Assembly (NCBI GenBank): GCA_018524725.1
Contig: JAEUWP010000024.1
Location: forward strand, 144,357-208,356
From: Podaxis mareebaensis
Taxonomy: Eukaryota; Basidiomycota; Agaricomycetes; Agaricales; Agaricaceae
Direction: 5' to 3'
Length of the DNA stretch: 64,000 nucleotides
Positions 57,501-64,000 of this stretch are shown piece after piece. The translations under genes and the position numbers were made by a program. The stretch's first letter is position 1. Each line of letters starts with the position of its first letter. Below the pieces are notes generated by a model. That model saw only the letters and a list, made by a program, of their open reading frames with translations. It did not search any database and had not been told where the DNA came from.

Positions 57501-58426
57501 TATGAGGAGCTAGAGTAGAAGTGAATAGAGATCAAAAGATAGCAATGTAGATGGCTAATGGGGGGAAGGAGATGCTGGGGTATGTAGAGTATCTGGAGCT
57601 GGAGGTTGGGAGAATAAAGATGTATATACATATTTTTGTGGTAAAAAGGACACCATTTAGACTGTTGTTGGGAAGGCCATGGTAGAAGGGGGTGAAGTTG
57701 AGAAAGGTAGAATGGGCAGATGGTGGTATGGATGTAGAGATTTCAGATCCAAAAGAAGGGGGGAGAAAGGTAGTAGTGCCAATGAAGGTTACTCCTGCCT
57801 CTAACTAGGCATACCCCTTCCAATCCATATCCTAGACCCCCTCTTCCTTTCTATTGACCTCTTTCTGACTCATGCTTCTGAGAACTTCAATAATTTCTCT
57901 AGAGAGCTCACTCTGAAAGTGACTTTCAAGGCAGACTCAACAACTATACCCATAGTATAGAAAATGTAATTCTTATCAATGGGAAGTCCTACACCAAATA
58001 TGAACTCCTTGGAGTCTACTACACTCTTTGTTACTCACAAGAAAACAAAGACAAATCCTCAGAATCATCAGGCAGTGTTTATTGAGATACTAACATCTTC
58101 CTTCATTACAAACTCCAGTATAGTTGGCAGTTCAAAATCATTTCCTCATTCACTAACTCTCTGACCTTCACACTCTATAAAGAGTGATACAATGAGGCAA
58201 AGCAATCCCAGAATCCATTTCTTCAATGGACAGGTGCTCCTCAAGAAATTGATCAAGTGGAAGCACTATTCAAAGCCTTTGAATGTCATTTAAGCCATTG
58301 ACACAGCACAACTACAATGGAACCTCATTCCTTAACCATTACCTCAACAACCTCCCCTTCAATAGAGCCAATAGTTACCAGACAGTCAGAACTTCTGGAT
58401 CTACTATAACATTCTGGATCATCAAA
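54560..58426. mobile_element. Remains of an old Ty3-like retroelement, CpG-free, left part
   Basis: Reading the interval I find no CpG after 54556. It carries gag-like sequence (next entry) with stop codons at former Arg/Gln codons and an unreadable 57650-58420 part. It is cut at 58426 by the younger LTR element, which continues to 60384. No LTRs of the old element could be identified. Confidence 0.65.
55396..57640 (+). pseudogene. Degraded gag-like gene of a Ty3-like element
   Basis: The frame runs from MTFPLELDCPSHKLEP through a stop at 55783-55785 (probably from CGA) into EFSEEFEELADRHGLTVKEK, FWKRLEGFEYDYVQLKQKIL and EDLDTYYWEF (55825-56115). After another stop come ADLSEVKVFNEAQ, EYFWKGLLCKL and TIEKAMEAGWFVL (to about 56300). 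A Cys/His stretch CHFHKKHDCHLRTCP lies near 56735. This is the gag-like protein seen in many agaricomycete retroelements. Further frame remnants reach about 57640. Many stops make it non-functional. Confidence 0.7.
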
Positions 58427-58631
58427 TGTAGGAATGCTTAGGTCAGGTTTTCTCACAGTTGTGATGGACTTTTAGGTAGCCATCATTTTCGTAGTAGTCT
58501 TCTCTTTAGGTCTTTATTTTCGTCAACTCGCCCTACGTTTGTGTAGCCAGCACCTATATAACTGGTCTTACACACTTGGGCACGACGATCTAAGACTCTC
58601 AACACCTTCCTGTGAGGCCTAAGGCCTTACA
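58427..58631 (+). repeat. 5' LTR of the non-autonomous element
   Basis: 205 bp, TG...CA ends. Contains CACCTATATAACTGG (about 58550), a TATA-like promoter core. Confidence 0.88.
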
Positions 58632-60179
58632 TTTTTTTGCGTAACCCAGTATATGGGTTGCTTCACTACACAGGCACTCCCTGCCTCCCCCCAGCAGCCT
58701 AGCATCTCGAGGCTGCTCTCGAGTGCATTCGGGCACTCCCCAAAGGTCCCTTCAACCCCAGGGATTTTTTTGGGAGGGGCGACTAGGGAGGGTACCGAGG
58801 TGAGCAGTAGGTGAGCCTTGGGACCCTCCTAGTTGGGGAGGATCCACCATTCCGGGGGATTCTCCCTAAGGAGACGTGCCATATGCCACAGAGCATCGTG
58901 GAGGGGTATAGGGCAACGTGTCCTGCGCATTGGACGCGTCCTAGACGGCAAGAAACGCGTTTTTTGGTGGATTTTGGACGATTTTTCGCGTTTTTGGGAG
59001 GATGAAGAAGATTTGGAGGATATCTCGGGAACGGGTTTGCGCATCGTCGAGCGGCCTATACCGCTCGACAATCCCCGATGCCACGATTCCAACGCGCCCT
59101 CATTCGTATGAATCGGTCAACTCGTCCCCTCGCTGTCGCCATCAACATTTTCGCCATCCTCACAACATTCCATCCCTCGCTGCGACCTCATTTCTCCACC
59201 GTTTCTCTCGTTTGTACCCTCGTTCAAGACGTCTCAATGAGGCGGTTTTGACGATGGTATTCGTTTTTCGGGAAACACACTCGTCGTCGCGCAACACGCG
59301 AAATCTACCTCAACACTCCCTCGTCCTTCGCAACCTCAATACCGCGCCGCTCTCTACGCTTCTGGGGTCACCTTGCTCGCCTCATCAACCACTTTCCAAT
59401 GAGCCATCACACGCCCGGAACGCTGCGCTCGTCGTTGCGCAAATCGTGAATCTCCTCATCTTTCAACCTCAATGCCGACTTCCTTCGTCCTGGAACCATT
59501 TCTCCCTCGTTCCGCACGGTCTTACCCTCTCCGGAATGCGCTCGACGTCCTCTTTCGAACGCGCCTACTCACGACCGTGTCCGCGCTGTCGTCGTCTCGC
59601 GATTCGCGATTTACTCCGCCACCTTCCCTTACTTGCCATTCCTTGCTGTCTCCCTCTCCCCAGAGCTGCTGTTTCGCCTCATCGCAGCTCCCGCCACTTG
59701 TCACCATTGCTCCTAGGCCTTTGGTGCAATGTTTGTGTTATTTCCGCCCCTTCTCGCGCGCTTTTCCTGGTGGCACCGCCCCCATGTCACCTCCATCTCT
59801 CTCCCTGGTGGACACCATCTTTAACCCTTCGAAATATCCCATATGCGCCTCTCCTTGTACTGGTCGGTCAATGCAGTGGTGTTCCCTACGCGCCTGGGCA
59901 GTCCCGAAATGGGATGCTTCTCGAGCAGGCCTTGGATGGTAGCCTATACTGTCAACCTCCCAGCCTCATGTCGGCCCTGGTCCATGAACTAGGGGTGAGG
60001 TCTTTGGAGTGATTGTCGGGGGATGCTCTACTTGGTTGTTGGATGGACTCTCGGGCATTCCTTTCACTTTCGCCCACTTCCCCTTTTCACTTTTATGCTT
60101 TCTATGCTTCTCTTTTCTCTCCTATGTGTTTCGGTATACTTTCTAGTTGAGGTCCTTGATGGGACCTGAAGGGGGGGTA

Positions 60180-60384
60180 TGTAGGAATGCTTAGGTCAGG
60201 TTTTCTCACAGTTGTGATGGACTTTTAGGTAGCCATCATTTTCGTAGTAGTCTTCTCTTTAGGTCTTTATTTTTGTCAACTCGCCCTACGTTTGTGTAGC
60301 CAGCACCTATATAACTGGTCTTATGCACTTGGGCATGATGATCTAAGACTCTCAACACCTTCCTGTGAGGCCTAAGGCCTTACA
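60180..60384 (+). repeat. 3' LTR of the non-autonomous element
   Basis: 205 bp, same ends as the 5' LTR. The 5 differences all lie at places where one ancestral CpG explains both versions (for example CACGACGATC against CATGATGATC). Confidence 0.88.
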
Positions 60385-61800
60385 TCAAACCACTATTGTA
60401 CATCCAACTCAACCATCCACCCCCAGAACCACCAGTCAATCCCATTTCCCAAACTACTTTACTAGAGAATACCACATCACCAACTGAGCAGTCCACATCA
60501 CAGAATTCTATGTCTGCATTTGAAATGAGTGCTCAGACCAAGACCATAACTGGTACATCTTCACTCCCATTTCAGTCCTCATGGCTTAGACCAGCTATAT
60601 GGCCTTTTTCAAGACAACTGGAAACACAGACTTCACCCTTAGTGACTGCTACCCCTGCTTTTGTTATTTCTGGAACCAGAGAGTCACAATTGTCTTCATT
60701 CCAAACTCCAATGCCAACTGATTCTATACCTCAGAACTGATCTACTACTGGGATGCAGGGGCAAGGATCACATACCACTCCAGTACTCCAGTATAATCTA
60801 ACCCCTCTGATACCAAGACCAACCACTTCTATCACATCAACCTCAACTCACACTAATAGACTACCATCTCCTTCTCCTCTTAACCCTCCTTTTGGACCTC
60901 CAGCTCAACCACACAATACAGCCATGGCCACTGCCAAAGCTTCCAAGATCTAACCCTTTGATGGAGAACCTCACAATTTCCAGACCTTCCAAGATCAGCT
61001 CCATGTTGTCTTTGCTGACTATAGAACTGTGTTTCAATATCAATGACAAAAAGAAGATCCTCTACATCCTCCAGTACATGGCCAAAGGCAATATTGCTGG
61101 CCTCCATAATGCTTTTATAAAAGAAAAATGGAATACTACTAATAAAGCCTATGAGTATAGTACTTAGAACAACTTCAACTTCAAGCTAGAAAATCACATC
61201 AAACCAAAGATCAAAGCTATGCAAGCAGTAGAAAAACTGAAACAAGCTTGTTTTAATATTAACAAGTCTGGTATTGCCATGTTTAACCAGATATTCACCT
61301 ATCTTCTGAGTCAAGTGAACATCACAGATGACAGCCACAAAATCCACCTCTACATCAATGCTATTCCTGGCTGGATGCAATGCCAACTTTACCTCACAAC
61401 TCAGCTCCCCAATACATATGTGCAATAGTGAACCAATGTTGCCAGGATAGTTAACAACCTTCAACAATACCAGATGCACAAAATTGGTAGAGGTCCCATA
61501 TCCAAGCTATCATATTTTGATGACATATTTAATGATACTTCTTATAACAAATTCATACACAGAGAACATCATCTCCCTCAAGGAGAACCCATAGACATAG
61601 ATGTCCTTGAAGAATTCTCTTCTGATGAAAAGCTAGAAGTGCCTGACTTCTTGTTAGATGAAGAAGATAACTTTACTAAATAAGACATCTTGGTCAATGC
61701 CATCATGACCAAATGACAGTAAGAATGAATAAAATGTAGAGCCTGCATCTCCTGTAATAAAATGGACCATTGTGCCTATTTTTGTCCCCTCCACTGAAAT
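60385..61800 (+). pseudogene. Second degraded retroelement gag with zinc knuckle
   Basis: Pro/Thr/Ser-rich leader (60396-60920), then MATAKASKI followed by a stop, PFDGEPHNFQTFQDQL, ILYILQYMAKGNIAGL, FIKEKWNTTNKAYEYST (60924-61165), VEKLKQACFNINKSG (about 61230) and IHLYINAIPGWMQCQLYLTT (61357-61410). Then a CCHC zinc knuckle, CISCNKMDHCAYFCP (about 61749-61793). This is a Ty3-type retrotransposon gag. Several stops and frame changes; no CpG anywhere. It lies to the right of the younger LTR element and may belong to the same old element as the left part or to a neighbour. Confidence 0.65.
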
Positions 61801-62894
61801 TGCCAATCCCCATCCAACCAAAGACAATTCCAAAAGGAAAAGAAACCCTTTCTTTCTCAGCCTTCAACCTCAACCTCATCCTCTCCTTCCTGACCTCATC
61901 CACTCCTATTTTTACCCTCATCTTCTTCTCATAGCAACACACTAAACATGACCAGAGTTGTGTTCACTGAACTACTTCCTGAAGATCAAACTAACCTAGC
62001 TAACCACATTATGGTAAAGATCATTGAGGAAGGACAGCAGTCTTTTCTTCAAAGACCAGAGTAGAGGCAATACCTGTGAGCCCTTCCTCCCTTTCACATT
62101 CTCATATGAATATTAATCCTCCCCTCAATGTTTTGAACTCTTATGACTCACATTGGAATGCTTGTGACTATCTCACACATAAATTCAAAGTAAAAACCCA
62201 TCTAGAGAATCTCCTGTATTTAAAACAAATCTCAGCTTAGATGCTGCTTTGGCTGTCCCCTTATCATTGCACCTTTCTTTTCCAGTAACTACCACTATCA
62301 ATTCTTCAGAGTCCCATTGTGCTGGTTTTCACTCATTATAGGCCAATATAAGAAGCCCAATGTCACTCATGATTCATTTTCTGTGGTCCCTGAGACCCCA
62401 CAATTCCCAACCTCAAATAATGAGATTGTTTTCTCCAACTTGCTCAACTTAAGTATTTTGTCTGAAACTGTCTCTGCTGAATAGGTGTATCTCTATGCTA
62501 ACTGCCACTGCTCTAGCAAAACCAGACCTTATGCTAAGACTCTAGAAATAACTGAGGGGACATCAGCTGTCAGCTGAGTTACAAAACCTTGATTACAAAT
62601 TTATCTTAGTAAGCATGCTATAGAACTTACTACAGCTCCAGCCAATTTTGAATGTGGCTATTTACTTATCAAGTTTATATGATGTTGCCTTGCTATATAT
62701 GCATGTCTAGTACCTCATAGCTTAGTAGTCTCCATAGTTATACCCCACTCATTTACCTCCCACCCCTTCCTCATACACAGTTTATTCATCCATATTGAGT
62801 CTCTTCAACATGAATGAGCATACTCCAGTCATTCATTGATCCATTGTTGCCACCATCATTATCTGTCATTGCTGTCTCTGTTATTGTTGTTATC
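61801..62894. other. CpG-free decayed transposon DNA
   Basis: No readable gene. Frame scraps (for example SETVSAE near 62460, ANFECGYLLIKFI near 62642) suggest further retroelement coding sequence after heavy mutation. The stretch near 62655-62708 resembles 63800-63850 and may be an LTR remnant. Confidence 0.4.
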
Positions 62895-62907
62895 CACTGT
62901 TATGTCA

Positions 62908-63722
62908 CTATGTCTGATGCCCTTATTTTCAATAAACTCAATGATGAAAATTATCATGATTAAAAAGTGTACATAATAGCTGTGCTAATTAGGAAGGACC
63001 TTTATGGCATTGTTAATGGCATTGAATCACATCCTGGGGGAAACAAAGGGACTAAGAAAGTGTGAGAGTTTTACACCAAGCAGGCTCAGACATGTACTGA
63101 GATTACCCTATGAGTTTCCTCATCCCAACTTACTTATTGTGCTAACCCAGACCCCAATGTAATTTGGGTCTCCCTAGCTAATATCCACACTGCCCAAGGA
63201 TGTTCCACCATTGCCTCCCTCTGCCACCAATTCCTCAGACTCTACCTAGAACCCAGTGAGGCTATAGCAGCCTACATTGGGCATGTCTAACACCTGGTCT
63301 TCCAACTTCAGCAGACAGGCATCCAAGTTGCCAAGTATAACATCATCTTTATCCTGACTGCCAGGCTCCCATGATCATATAACTCCTTTTTTGTTTCTCT
63401 TGACACCCTTCCCAAGTCTGAAGTCACACTCAATGACATCATTGGCTGACTAATTAATGAGTAAAACCACTAGGCAAACTCCTCCAGACCCCCTTTATCC
63501 TCCACTTCCAGATCCCCCTCCACTTGTGCTCCCAATGAGGCCATGAGAGTCACCATCACTCATTTCCACCATGACATCTCCCAGATTACATATTACAATT
63601 GTGCCCAGAAGGGACATTACCAATACAATTGCTTCCTATACAAATCTGCTACCACCCTACCTACTGGAATAAAACCTGATGTGAATACCATTGATTCTGA
63701 GGACTCCAATGCTACCTTTTGA
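62908..63722 (+). pseudogene. Degraded Copia-type gag
   Basis: Frame from MSDALIFNKLNDENYHD through VYIIAVLIRKDLYGIVNGIE, NPDPNVIWVSLANIHTAQGC, ASLCHQFLRLYLEP, AAYIGHV and YNSFFVSLDTLPKSEVTLND to a zinc-knuckle-like ITYYNCAQKGHYQYNCF (about 63585-63640) and the stop at 63720-63722. Order and motifs are those of Ty1/Copia gag (UBN2-type) proteins. In-frame stops occur at sites where Arg, Gln or Trp is expected, and the first zinc-binding Cys is replaced by Tyr. CpG-free. Confidence 0.75.
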
Positions 63723-64000
63723 TTTCTCTTCATTTTTCTTTCTGTCATTCATTTTTCATTTCACATATTATATAGCTTGCAAGGGTATATTAGAATACAT
63801 CATTTACTTATTAAGCCTATGTAATATTGCTTCACTACATATACATACTGTAGAGACAACAGACATTCAACCACTGAACGTATCAAAGAAACGCGAGCAC
63901 GGTTGCGTCCATCGACCGTTTCAGGCTGCAAGACCCCGAGAGCAATCCAACAACCCAGAAATACCGCTCCCACAGCCTCGACCCAAGACCGCGGTTCAGA
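63723..64000. other. End of the transposon graveyard and start of CpG-rich DNA
   Basis: CpG returns sharply at about 63878 (GAACGTATC, AAACGCGAGCACGG). The last 120 bp look like unique host sequence, but no gene can be assigned before the window ends. Confidence 0.45.

Larger units (their letters stand above)
58427..60384. mobile_element. Non-autonomous LTR retrotransposon, complete
   Basis: 1958 bp with two 205-bp LTRs (58427-58631, 60180-60384) that start TGTAGGAATGC and end GGCCTTACA. It is flanked by a perfect 5-bp target duplication TCAAA (58422-58426 and 60385-60389). A polypurine tract GAAGGGGGGGTA ends just before the 3' LTR. The interior (1548 bp) is CpG-rich and has no gag, protease, reverse transcriptase or integrase motif, so it must be moved by another element's enzymes. 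Right after the 5' LTR is a hairpin AACCCA-GTATA-TGGGTT (58642-58658). LTRs differ at 5 positions. Confidence 0.88.

Noticed and set aside
59002..60012. 336-codon frame as a real gene
   Set aside because: Lies inside a non-autonomous LTR element, has no domain, and overlaps other long frames caused by base composition.
1..64000. CRISPR, prophage, bacterial defence or toxin-antitoxin system
   Set aside because: The DNA is intron-rich fungal nuclear sequence; no regularly spaced repeats or bacterial operon layout were seen.

Overview
The window is nuclear DNA of a filamentous basidiomycete, most likely an agaricomycete mushroom. The evidence is short (about 50-60 nt) GT-AG introns in almost every gene, an expanded family of tyrosine-kinase-like (TKL) kinases with an HGDLKG catalytic loop, an unspecific peroxygenase of the Agrocybe type, a fungal HNH_2 protein, a PEX13, an NF-X1/FAP1 homologue, a DUF7330-like protein, and Ty3-like and Copia retroelement remains. 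No bacterial, organellar or CRISPR features were seen.

Layout. 1-0.6 kb: end of a Lys/Glu-rich protein. 1.1-8.8 kb: tandem TKL kinases A, B and C on the plus strand. B is split by a solo LTR and C is a pseudokinase; the reading frame stays open from B into C. 9.0-12.7 kb: an NF-X1/FAP1-type zinc-finger gene on the minus strand, whose 3' end also exists as a relic between kinases A and B. 13.3-24 kb: a small four-helix membrane-protein family (two genes, one truncated copy), an HNH endonuclease-like gene, a fourth kinase D (minus) with a duplicated tail relic, and a flanking repeat in three copies. 24.2-25.1 kb: an NFKBIL1-like gene. 25.1-33.4 kb: a tandem duplication of a seven-helix membrane protein gene; unit 1 carries a 1.47 kb insertion and a 2.65 kb stretch with no CpG. 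33.4-34.4 kb: a third, truncated seven-helix gene. 35.2-36.3 kb: a DNA transposon with terminal inverted repeats at a TA site, carrying spliced non-transposase coding sequence.

38.3-50.5 kb: a second tandem duplication containing peroxygenase, seven-helix gene and DUF7330-like gene. The duplication breakpoints lie inside the peroxygenase and the DUF7330 gene, so each survives as one long copy plus one fragment. 50.9-54.2 kb: PEX13 and a sixth seven-helix gene. 54.5-63.9 kb: a graveyard of old Ty3-like and Copia gag sequences almost devoid of CpG, into which a CpG-rich 1.96 kb non-autonomous LTR element has inserted with a perfect 5-bp target duplication.

The main story is local gene birth and decay. 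Four gene families are duplicated in place, often with neighbouring gene ends carried along, and copies are then lost to truncation, a frameshift, LTR insertion, or CpG-to-TpG decay. The least described parts are the possible kinase-pseudokinase tandem protein, the six-copy seven-helix family that travels with a peroxygenase, and the CpG-free footprint that extends from an insertion into flanking duplicated DNA.
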